Positions 1-6,014 of a DNA stretch of 7,823 bases are shown here, in pieces (within the stretch, counting starts at the first letter, position 1; each line of letters starts with the position of its first letter). Source of the DNA: Nitrospinota bacterium (GTDB taxonomy: Bacteria > Nitrospinota > Nitrospinia > Nitrospinales > VA-1); assembly GCA_002731985.1 (NCBI GenBank), contig PCCT01000066.1, positions 1 to 7,823 on the forward strand. Reading direction: 5' to 3'. Below the pieces are notes generated by a model. It saw only the letters and a program-made list of their open reading frames with translations, made no database searches and had not been told where the DNA came from. A program made the position numbers and the translations under genes.

Positions 1-405
1 CCTGTTACCTTTTCATACAATAGCTTTGATGATTATGTAAAAGCTCAAAGTCCATCGCCATCAACTGACAGCTCAGTAGGCAAAGTCAGAGTAGCTTCCA
101 GTAAAAACCCCACACGCGTTCCAGTAAAACTTAGTGAGGAAAACCGGCTGATACTTCATGAAAAATTTATTAAAGTTAAGGAAGCGCAAGCCAAGGTGTC
201 ACTTGGCAAAAATAACCGGAAAATCACCAGAGCTTTGCTTGTTTCGGAAGTAGCCAACTATGACTTTGGAATTGGTGACTCCCAGGATTTGTTTGAGGCT
301 CTTATTATTTATGCCCGTGTTCTGAGCGGTTATTTGGACTCTATTTATACTCTCAACGTCACGGCGGCAGAACTTGAAAAATTGACAACCGTTATTTTTA
401 AATGA
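1..405 (+). CDS. TolC-family outer-membrane efflux protein, C-terminal part (5' end outside window)
   Basis: The reading frame is open from base 1 to the TGA at 403-405, giving the last 134 residues of a protein that starts upstream. The GTG at 196 is simply an internal valine codon. From about residue 58 the sequence looks like the last long helices of a TolC/OEP channel subunit: a heptad-like helix, then a turn containing YDFGIGDSQDLFEAL, then a helix with LDSIYTLNVTAAELEKLT. The family usually has a G-x-G-D-x-x-D-L-x-x-A-L turn followed by a Y-N-x-A-x-A-x-L helix at this place, so the match is by pattern. Such proteins form trimeric outer-membrane exit ducts for RND or type I export systems. 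The first 50 or so residues are Ser/Pro/Lys-rich and not helix-like, which is unusual for the family. No partner pump gene is visible. The family call is likely; the transported substrate is unknown. Confidence 0.6.
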   Translation, partial: PVTFSYNSFDDYVKAQSPSPSTDSSVGKVRVASSKNPTRVPVKLSEENRLILHEKFIKVKEAQAKVSLGKNNRKITRALLVSEVANYDFGIGDSQDLFEALIIYARVLSGYLDSIYTLNVTAAELEKLTTVIFK

Positions 406-445
406 GGTAGGAACTTTCCCCCAGTTTTCCTCTGTTTAAACTCTT

Positions 446-461
446 TCCCAATCGGGATTTT
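446..461 (+). terminator. possible weak terminator hairpin after the TolC-like gene
   Basis: TCCC (446-449) can pair with GGGA (454-457) around an AATC loop, and TTTT follows directly at 458-461. A four-base stem is too short to be convincing. It is listed because of its position 41 bp past the stop codon and the T-run. Confidence 0.15.
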
Positions 462-482
462 ATATACGCATCATTTTTGACT

Positions 483-494
483 GAATATATATTC
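483..494. repeat. 12-bp perfect palindrome upstream of the dprA remnant
   Basis: GAATATATATTC is identical to its reverse complement. It ends 5 bp before a TTGACG hexamer at 500-505, so it is placed like an operator just upstream of a promoter. It is also AT-rich, so chance is a real alternative. No regulator can be named. Confidence 0.3.
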
Positions 495-499
495 TTTTC

Positions 500-526
500 T
501 TGACGCAAGGCCTATTCATCTATAAG
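500..526 (+). promoter_or_regulatory. candidate sigma70 promoter for the dprA remnant-topA-trmFO unit
   Basis: TTGACG at 500-505 matches five of six bases of the -35 consensus, and TATAAG at 521-526 matches five of six of the -10. The spacer of 15 bp is two short of ideal, which lowers confidence. It is the best promoter-like pair in the gap before the operon. Transcription would start near 533, leaving roughly 78 nt before the ATG at 611. Confidence 0.35.
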
Positions 527-533
527 AATAGCC
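509..533. repeat. imperfect inverted repeat overlapping the candidate -10 element
   Basis: CTATTC at 512-517 pairs with GAATAG at 526-531 across an 8-base loop. GG at 509-510 can extend the stem with CC at 532-533 if C511 is bulged. The dyad covers the proposed spacer and -10 element, which is a usual place for a repressor site. If transcription starts further upstream it could instead be an RNA hairpin. Neither role is shown. Confidence 0.3.
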
Positions 534-610
534 AGAATGAAATGGACATCCTGGTTTTCAGGTGAGTTATCCCTAAAAAATTATAAGGATTATTTTACTG
601 TGCGTAGAAT

Positions 611-805
611 ATGAACGAGTCTGTTAAACACTGGCTCGCATTAAATATGGTGTTAGGTGTCGGAAAGACACTTTTTCACAGGCTTGTTTCAGTCTTTGGA
701 TCGCCGGCAGAAGTTTCGGCTACACTGATGCAACTTGAATTGAGAGGTTTAATACGTCAGAACGAAGGAAAAATGTTTGTTGCTAACTGTAACGTGGATG
801 CATAG
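611..805 (+). pseudogene. dprA: DprA/Smf remnant: N-terminus fused in frame to C-terminal winged helix
   Basis: This is a 64-codon ATG-to-TAG frame. Residues 1 to about 35 read like the start of DprA/Smf (WLALNMVLGVG, then FGSPAEV), the HhH/SAM-like region. Residues from about 34 to 57 read like its far C-terminal winged helix (LELRGLIRQNEGKMFV). DprA proteins are usually about 360-380 residues, so about 300 are missing, including the whole Rossmann-type core that binds single-stranded DNA and loads RecA during transformation. The two ends meet at or near bases 704-718, in a segment (SPAEVS) that could belong to either side, as expected for a deletion between short repeats. The frame stays open and the stop overlaps the ribosome site of topA. 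The dprA-topA order supports the identification. No good Shine-Dalgarno precedes the ATG; AAGGA at 585-589 is too distant. The piece cannot have normal DprA activity. It could be a decaying gene, a small surviving protein or an assembly artefact. Confidence 0.7.
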
Positions 806-813
806 GAGAGGTT

Positions 814-3159
814 GTGGGTACTACTACAGTAAAAACCAAAGCGAAAGCTAAGCCAAAAGCAAAGGCCAAGTCCAAAGCGAAAGCAAAGTCAACACGGTCG
901 ACAGGAAAAAAATCTTTGTTGATCGTGGAGTCTCCGACTAAAGTCAACACGCTCAAAAAAATCGTGGGAAGAGATTTTATTGTCAAAGCTTCGGTCGGAC
1001 ATTTAAAAGATTTGCCCAAGAAAAAACTTGGCGTGGATGTGGATAATAATTTTGCACCGGAATACATCACTATTCGCGGCAAAGGAAAAATTCTCAGCGA
1101 ATTGAAGGCGGCGGCAAAAAAAGCGGATAAAATCTTTCTGGCCCCTGACCCGGATAGAGAGGGAGAGGCCATTGCTTTTCATATTGGTAATGAAGTTGCC
1201 AAGCATACAGATGGAATAATTTTCCGGGTGATGTTCAATGAAATCACCAAGAAGGCGGTGACGGAAGCTATTAGTAATCCCACAGAAGTCAACATCAACC
1301 GGGTTAACGCACAACAGGCACGGCGTATTCTGGACCGACTGGTAGGTTATAAAATCAGCCCCATTTTATGGAAAAAGGTTCATCGCGGATTAAGTGCCGG
1401 ACGAGTGCAGTCTGTTGCGTTACGTATTGTGTGTGACCGCGAAAATGAAATCAAGGCGTTTAAGTCTGAAGAATACTGGTCCATTACCCTTGATCTGGAA
1501 GGGCATGTCAATCCCCAGTTTCAAAGTAAACTGTTCAAAGTTGACGGTAAAAAAGTAGAGATATCCAATCAAGCAGGTGCTGATGAAGTCGTCAAGAATT
1601 TGGACGGGGCCGAATTCACGTTAGAGGATATTGTTAAAAAGGAAAGAAAGAGAAATCCCGCCGCTCCTTTTATAACGAGTACCTTGCAACAGGAAGCCTC
1701 GCGAAAACTCAATTTTTCCCCGAAAAAAACAATGATGCTGGCACAGCGCCTGTATGAAGGTATTCCCGTTGGAAGCAAGGGAACCGTAGGTCTGATAACT
1801 TATATGCGTACGGATTCGACGCGGTTATCTACAGAAGCAACGGATATGATCCGGGATTACATCGTCAGTCGTTACGGAGAGCCATTTCTTCCCAAAGTTC
1901 CCAACGTTTATAAGAGTAAGAAGTCTGCTCAGGAAGCTCATGAAGCAATTCGCCCGACAGATGTTGAGTTGGAACCAGCAGCGATGAAAGAATACCTTGA
2001 GAAAGATATGTTTCGTCTATACGAGCTTATCTGGGCGCGATCGGTTTCCTGCCAAATGGTTTCGGCCATTCTTGATACGACCCAATTTGATATTCGAACA
2101 GGGCAATATCTTTTCAGGAGCAATGGGTCTATTGTCAAATTTTCAGGATTCATGCAGGTGTACGTTGAATCCGGTGATGATGAACCCGCCGAGCAGACGG
2201 CTAAACCGGGTGACCGCATTCTGCCGGCACTGGAAAAGGGAGAGAAACTCAACTTACTCGAAGTTCATCCTGAACAGCATTTCACTCACCCTCCGCCACG
2301 ATTTACTGAAGCTATGCTGGTTAAAAAACTTGAAGAGGAGGGGGTAGGTCGGCCTAGTACTTATGCCGCAATCATAAGTGTGATCAAGGACCGCGATTAT
2401 GTGAAAAATGAAGAGCGTAGGCTGGCACCTACTGAACTGGGTGTCCTGATCTCCGATCTTTTGCTTGAACATTTCCCTGACATAATGACCACAGAGTTCA
2501 CCGCTAATATGGAATCTCAATTGGATCAAATTGAAGAGGGTTCAGCAGAGTGGGTCAAGACCCTGCAAACTTTTTATGTTCCTTTTAAATCAGATTTGGA
2601 TGAGGCTGAAAAGAAGATGAAGGATTTGAAGGCTGAGGTTGAGGAAACGGATGAGGTTTGTGACAAGTGCAGTCAGCCCATGATTATAAAATGGGGGCGG
2701 TTTGGAAAGTTTATGGCATGTTCTGGATATCCCGACTGTAAAAATACAAAAGAAGTGCCCAAGGAAGGGCCAGATGGTAAAATGGTTTCAGAGCCAGCCA
2801 CCGTTGAGGGGGTCTGTGATAAATGTCAGGGTCCGCTTATTATGAAGGTGGGTCGTTTCGGCAAATTCATAGCCTGTTCTAATTATCCAGAATGCAAATT
2901 TACCAAACCGATTGACTTGGGAATCTTGTGTCCAGAAGATGGTTGCAAAGGGAAAATTGCAGGACGCAGATCTAAAAAGGGTAGAACCTTTTATGGGTGT
3001 ACCGCTTACCCGAATTGCAATTTTGTGTCTTGGGAAAAACCAGTGGGCGAGGCGTGTCCAGAATGTAAAAATCCTTATATGGTGGAAAAGTGGAAGAAGA
3101 ACGAAGACACGTCGATTGTTTGTCCCAAATGTAAATTCAAAAAACCTTCAGCCGCTTAA
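814..3159 (+). CDS. topA: DNA topoisomerase I (type IA)
   Basis: A type IA topoisomerase that relaxes negatively supercoiled DNA by transient single-strand cleavage. The 781 residues start at GTG 814, with AGGAG at 804-808 five bases upstream. Residues 5-30 are a Lys/Ala tail (KAKAKPKAKAKSKAKAKS). The TOPRIM domain follows, with Glu39 in IVESPTK and the acidic triad Asp112, Asp114 and Glu116 in PDPDREGEA. The catalytic tyrosine is Tyr330 in GLITYMRTDSTRLS. HEAIRPT and the VGRPSTYA motif follow. The end carries four Cys4 zinc-ribbon modules from about residue 614: the first two are near twins (GRFGKFMACS and GRFGKFIACS), the third has CTAYPNC, and the fourth ends in CPKC. Size and domain order are those of a complete enzyme. 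Its upstream neighbour is the dprA remnant, 8 bp away, and trmFO follows after 17 bp, so the three are likely co-transcribed. Confidence 0.97.
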   Translation: MGTTTVKTKAKAKPKAKAKSKAKAKSTRSTGKKSLLIVESPTKVNTLKKIVGRDFIVKASVGHLKDLPKKKLGVDVDNNFAPEYITIRGKGKILSELKAAAKKADKIFLAPDPDREGEAIAFHIGNEVAKHTDGIIFRVMFNEITKKAVTEAISNPTEVNINRVNAQQARRILDRLVGYKISPILWKKVHRGLSAGRVQSVALRIVCDRENEIKAFKSEEYWSITLDLEGHVNPQFQSKLFKVDGKKVEISNQAGADEVVKNLDGAEFTLEDIVKKERKRNPAAPFITSTLQQEASRKLNFSPKKTMMLAQRLYEGIPVGSKGTVGLITYMRTDSTRLSTEATDMIRDYIVSRYGEPFLPKVPNVYKSKKSAQEAHEAIRPTDVELEPAAMKEYLEKDMFRLYELIWARSVSCQMVSAILDTTQFDIRTGQYLFRSNGSIVKFSGFMQVYVESGDDEPAEQTAKPGDRILPALEKGEKLNLLEVHPEQHFTHPPPRFTEAMLVKKLEEEGVGRPSTYAAIISVIKDRDYVKNEERRLAPTELGVLISDLLLEHFPDIMTTEFTANMESQLDQIEEGSAEWVKTLQTFYVPFKSDLDEAEKKMKDLKAEVEETDEVCDKCSQPMIIKWGRFGKFMACSGYPDCKNTKEVPKEGPDGKMVSEPATVEGVCDKCQGPLIMKVGRFGKFIACSNYPECKFTKPIDLGILCPEDGCKGKIAGRRSKKGRTFYGCTAYPNCNFVSWEKPVGEACPECKNPYMVEKWKKNEDTSIVCPKCKFKKPSAA

Positions 3160-3176
3160 TTTTCCACAAAGAGGCC

Positions 3177-4508
3177 GTGAACGATTATCTGACTATACTG
3201 GGTGCCGGACTCGCCGGATCTGAGGCGGCCTGGCAAGTTGCGGAACGTGGTGTTTCCGTCCGGTTATATGAGATGCGGCCTGCCACCCCCACACCAGCAC
3301 ACAAAACTGATAATTGCGCCGAGTTGGTTTGCAGTAATTCTCTGGGTAATAATCAAACTCCTTCCGCACCACATCTTCTTAAAGAAGAACTTAGAAAATT
3401 TAATTCCCTTGTGATTTCATCGGGCGACTCTCATTCTGTTCCAGCCGGTGCCGCTCTTGCTGTTGACAGAAATTTATTTTCTCAGAATATTACCCAGAAA
3501 CTATCAGAGCATCCAAATATTACTTTAATTCGAGAAGAGGTAACGGAAATTCCCACAGATGGACCCGTTATCATCGCGACAGGTCCTCTTACATCCCCTA
3601 AACTTTCAGAGAGTATTTCCAAGTTGATAGGGCAGGAGTACCTATATTTCTACGATGCATTGTCCCCCATCGTGGATGCCAGTACCATTGACTATGAAAA
3701 AACATTTTTTGCTTCGCGTTATGATAAGGGGAGTGATGATTATTTGAACTGTCCTATAGACGCGACACAGTACTATAACCTTGTCAGAGAACTCAACCAA
3801 GGTGAAAAAGTTCCTTTCAAATCGTTTGAAAAACCAATCTACTTTGAAGGTTGTCTGCCTGTTGAAGAACTGGCTAGTAGGGGAGAGAAGACCCTGGCCT
3901 TTGGTCCGCTTAAACCTGTGGGCTTACTTCATCCTGAAACAAAGAAGCAATTTCATGCGGTGGTGCAATTGCGGCATGAAAATAAAGAAGGGACAGCTTT
4001 TAACCTGGTTGGGTTTCAAACCAAGCTTACCTACCCGGAGCAAAAACGAATTTTTAGAATGATTCCCGGTCTGGAAAATGCAGAATTTTTCCGATTTGGA
4101 GCAATTCACAGAAATACATTCATTAATGCTCCCGACTTGTTAAGCCCCGAACTTGATTTGAAAACTAACAGCGGTATTTATTTTGCGGGACAAATTATCG
4201 GCGTCGAAGGTTATGTTGAATCTGTTGCGATGGGATTGCTCGCCGGGCTTAGCGCAGTAAAGAGAATCAGGGGGGAGAAATATTTCACTCCTCCTGCGGA
4301 TACGGCTTTAGGTTCCCTGTTAAGTCATGTGACTGGTCCACCGCGTTCTTCCTATCAGCCTATGAATATCAACTATGGTTTGTTTCCGGTTGGTCAGAAG
4401 AAAATCAGGAATAAGCTGGAGAGAAATAAAATGATCGCGTCGAAAGCTCTTGAAAGCTTATCTCAGTGGATTGATTCTATAAATGGAGAGATTGGTTCAG
4501 CCGCTTGA
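3177..4508 (+). CDS. trmFO: methylenetetrahydrofolate-tRNA-(uracil-5-)-methyltransferase TrmFO
   Basis: TrmFO makes 5-methyluridine at position 54 of the tRNA T-loop, using methylenetetrahydrofolate as carbon donor and FAD as reductant, in the cytoplasm. The 443 residues match the usual family length. An FAD-binding Rossmann motif GAGLAGSEAAW lies at residues 9-19. Cys52 in LVCSNSLG and Cys226 in FEGCLPVEE match the two conserved cysteines used in the family mechanism. GEKTLAFGPLKPVGL, FAGQIIGVEGYVES and the C-terminal TGPPRSSYQPMNINYG are further hallmarks. The GTG start is preceded by AAAGAGG, but only two bases separate GAGG from GTG, which is tight. The start is still favoured because the Rossmann strand begins at residue 4. 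The gene lies 17 bp after topA, as in many topA-trmFO pairs. In Bacillus, xerC and hslVU follow; here there is decayed DNA instead. Confidence 0.95.
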   Translation: MNDYLTILGAGLAGSEAAWQVAERGVSVRLYEMRPATPTPAHKTDNCAELVCSNSLGNNQTPSAPHLLKEELRKFNSLVISSGDSHSVPAGAALAVDRNLFSQNITQKLSEHPNITLIREEVTEIPTDGPVIIATGPLTSPKLSESISKLIGQEYLYFYDALSPIVDASTIDYEKTFFASRYDKGSDDYLNCPIDATQYYNLVRELNQGEKVPFKSFEKPIYFEGCLPVEELASRGEKTLAFGPLKPVGLLHPETKKQFHAVVQLRHENKEGTAFNLVGFQTKLTYPEQKRIFRMIPGLENAEFFRFGAIHRNTFINAPDLLSPELDLKTNSGIYFAGQIIGVEGYVESVAMGLLAGLSAVKRIRGEKYFTPPADTALGSLLSHVTGPPRSSYQPMNINYGLFPVGQKKIRNKLERNKMIASKALESLSQWIDSINGEIGSAA

Positions 4509-4674
4509 TCAGGAAACTTTGAAAGTGGCTTTGAGTTTGTTGAAATCGCAATCACCCTTAAATATTTTGTAAACCCCATCTTGAGCGAGTGAGATTTTTC
4601 CATCTTTGATGGCTTGTTTTTCTATTTCCTCTAGACGGGCTCCATTAGTGATGAAGTTTTTTTAGATCTTCAGG
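4509..4674 (-). pseudogene. fossil C-terminal fragment, GspE/PilB-type ATPase-like
   Basis: Read on the minus strand, a frame of 50 codons runs from 4661 down to a TGA at 4509-4511, directly abutting the trmFO stop. It contains NGARLEEIEKQAIKDG followed by ISLAQDGVYKIFKG. The pattern G-A-x(3)-E-I-x(3)-A-x(3)-G-x(2)-S/T-L-x(2)-D-G-x(2)-K-x(3)-G is the one I associate with the C-terminal end of GspE/PilB secretion and pilus ATPases. An in-frame stop at 4662-4664 closes it, but shifting frame by one base at the run of seven T (4657-4663) continues the likeness as PEDLKK up to 4674. This suggests a frameshifted, truncated fossil. No Walker motifs or start are present. The family assignment is tentative; that this stretch was once coding is more secure than what it encoded. 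Confidence 0.4.
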
Positions 4675-4766
4675 GTATAGGCTCAAGAAGAAGTAATAAA
4701 GAAAGCCTGTAAATTAGACTAGCACCAGTCAGTTCCCATTGGAGTAGGAAGGAGGGTTAAGAGTAG

Positions 4767-4796
4767 TTTGGGCTAGCTATCTAGGACAGCCCCAAA
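4767..4796 (+). terminator. hairpin downstream of trmFO, possible terminator
   Basis: TTTGGGCT at 4767-4774 pairs with AGCCCCAAA at 4788-4796, with one bulged C, around a 13-base loop. TTATATT follows, only moderately T-rich. It lies about 260 bp past trmFO and could end that transcript weakly. On the minus strand it overlaps the end of the small frame at 4777-4947. A chance hairpin is possible. Confidence 0.25.
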
Positions 4797-4947
4797 TTAT
4801 ATTAGGGCCCGCTTCGAAAGAAACGCCATTTTCTTCCTTGGCGTATATTATTCCCCTTCTTATCAGGTGTTTAACAATATCAGGAGGGCAACCACATAAA
4901 ATGAAAACCTGTACTTCTGGAATCTCCACCCAATAAACCTCGGGCAT
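4777..4947 (-). pseudogene. small minus-strand ORF, probable N-terminal fragment of an unrecognised protein
   Basis: A 56-codon frame runs from ATG (4947-4945) to TAG (4779-4777) on the minus strand. It reads like real protein: MPEVYWVEIPEVQVFILCGC, then PPDIVKHLIRRGIIYA, then NGVSFEAGPNIIWG. The hydrophobic strands, the helix-like HLIRRG and the glycine turns are not what random DNA gives. I cannot name the family. A cysteine-rich CGC-PP segment followed by a helix is the most distinctive part. There is no clear Shine-Dalgarno before the ATG. TATAAA lies upstream on the same strand with a poor -35 partner. Because another minus-strand fossil (4509-4674) follows, this is more likely the N-terminal stump of a larger broken gene than a functional small protein. 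Both fragments may come from one gene that lost its middle, though that is inference. Confidence 0.4.
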
Positions 4948-5175
4948 TATTTTTATTTGACTTATCTTTATACAGTAGCTTTCTCTCAGTCCTAATTAAT
5001 TGAGGACACTGCTTTTATTTGTATGGGGTATTTCCTCCACTTTTACATTAATGTCTCATTTCGTCAATAATTTGATTCATTTGAGGTGTGAAGTGAAAAT
5101 ATCCACGTATCTCTGCTTCAATTATTGTCTGAAACTTCCAAGTCTATGGATTTCTTGGGATTCCGGTTGCAACCC

Positions 5176-5205
5176 TTGTTCCAGATAGACTACAATTTAT
5201 ATGAT
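5176..5205 (+). promoter_or_regulatory. candidate promoter of the serine acetyltransferase gene
   Basis: TATGAT at 5200-5205 matches five of six bases of the -10 consensus, and TTGTTC at 5176-5181 gives a weak -35 at an 18-bp spacing. A direct repeat of GATAGACT lies at 5184-5191 and 5203-5210, 19 bp apart start to start, overlapping the spacer and the -10. The arrangement could be a tandem regulator site, but no factor is recognised. Confidence 0.3.
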
Positions 5206-5234
5206 AGACTGAGGACATTATAGCGGAAGGCCTT

Positions 5235-5936
5235 ATGCTCAAACAAATTAAGGAAGATATCGCGGTGGCGATCGAAAAAGACCCTGCGGCACGTAACTTC
5301 TGGGAGGTTCTCCTCCTGTATCCGGGAGTTCATGCGCTGATTGGGTATCGGTTTGCCCATGTATTATGGAAATTTCACTTTCGATTCATAGCTCGCTTTA
5401 TTTCTTATTTCATGCGCTGGTTGACGGGAATCGAAATACATCCAGCGGCGATTATTGGGAGGCGATTTTTCATTGATCATGGAATGGGGGTGGTGATTGG
5501 TGAAACCTCCGAGGTAGGTGATAACGTTTTTATTTATCACGGCGTAACCTTGGGCGGACTGAGTACTAAAAGAGGCAAACGGCATCCGACCATAGGTCAT
5601 CATGTCGTGATTGGAGCCGGAGCACAGGTATTGGGTCCGACACATATTGGGGACTATACGAAAATTGGCTCAGGATCTGTCGTTTTACAACACGTTCCAG
5701 AATACTCCACTGTCATTGGTGTGCCAGGGCGAGTCGTGTTTTCAGGTGTGACCCCAACACAGGATGGCGCGGACGGAGAGGAAACTTTTCCCGATCCTGT
5801 CGCCAGAGCCATCGAATGCATGCTGGAGCGCCTGCCGCAGATGGAAAAAGAGATTCGCGAGCTTAGAAAAGAGGTGAAAGGCGAAGAAACTTCTGAATCT
5901 GAACCTGCCCCTGTCAAAAGTGAGTCAGTTACTTAA
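5235..5936 (+). CDS. cysE: serine O-acetyltransferase, short EpsC/CysE type
   Basis: Transfers acetyl from acetyl-CoA to L-serine, giving O-acetylserine, the substrate of cysteine synthase; cytoplasmic. The 233-residue protein starts at ATG 5235, with GGAAGG at 5225-5230. An N-terminal helical part ([14 protein letters not shown]) is followed by left-handed beta-helix hexapeptide repeats. [11 protein letters not shown] and [12 protein letters not shown] hold Glu67 and the catalytic His82. The long E. coli-type enzyme has Asp at the Glu67 position; to my knowledge Glu is common in the short type. YHGVTLGG and [13 protein letters not shown] continue the repeats, and the coil closes with GVPGRVV. 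From about residue 185 there is an added helix ([11 protein letters not shown]) and an acidic tail ending in SVT, not in the terminal Ile that docks into cysteine synthase in E. coli. The cysteine desulfurase gene follows after 78 bp on the same strand, which fits a sulfur-supply unit. Confidence 0.93.
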   Translation: MLKQIKEDIAVAIEKDPAARNFWEVLLLYPGVHALIGYRFAHVLWKFHFRFIARFISYFMRWLTGIEIHPAAIIGRRFFIDHGMGVVIGETSEVGDNVFIYHGVTLGGLSTKRGKRHPTIGHHVVIGAGAQVLGPTHIGDYTKIGSGSVVLQHVPEYSTVIGVPGRVVFSGVTPTQDGADGEETFPDPVARAIECMLERLPQMEKEIRELRKEVKGEETSESEPAPVKSESVT

Positions 5937-6014
5937 TAAATCCTGATAGCTCAAAAATCTAGTACTCATAATATAGAAATCCTCCTGAATTATTCTCCCT
6001 TAGAGAGTTGTGAA

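Larger units (their letters stand above)
4509..5234. other. 726-bp degraded intergenic region between trmFO and the acetyltransferase gene
   Basis: No intact + strand gene is seen. The + strand frame from TTG 5000 to 5188 lacks a ribosome site and has no family-like composition. The minus strand carries three protein-like stretches: 4509-4674, 4777-4947, and a shorter 31-codon open stretch at 5048-5143 with stops at both ends. The last has amphipathic runs such as QTIIEAEIRGYF and QMNQIIDEMRH. All three point the same way, so one or more convergent genes may have decayed here. The right end (about 5176-5234) holds the acetyltransferase promoter region. No tRNA, transposase or mobile-element end was seen. 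The octamer TGAGGACA occurs twice (5001-5008 and 5210-5217), but nothing else supports a target duplication. Confidence 0.5.

Noticed and set aside
783..1172. Minus-strand 129-codon frame over the start of topA
   Set aside because: It is the complement of the Lys/Ala-rich topA coding sequence, with composition (Phe/Ala/Leu runs) caused by those codons; topA is clearly the real gene.
4741..4772. Purine-rich GGAAGGAGGG stretch as a strong ribosome site on the plus strand
   Set aside because: No start codon at a suitable distance opens a frame; the nearest TTG is stopped after two codons.
5000..5188. Plus-strand 62-codon frame with a hydrophobic start, possible small membrane protein
   Set aside because: It starts at TTG without a ribosome site, contains scattered Cys and Trp with no family pattern, and lies over minus-strand coding-like remnants.
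5001..5217. TGAGGACA at 5001-5008 and 5210-5217 as a target-site duplication around an insertion
   Set aside because: The inner 201 bp has no terminal inverted repeats or transposase fragment, and an 8-bp match at this distance can occur by chance.
5654..5917. Minus-strand 87-codon frame inside the acetyltransferase gene
   Set aside because: Antisense shadow of a well-supported gene, with no ribosome site or recognisable motif.
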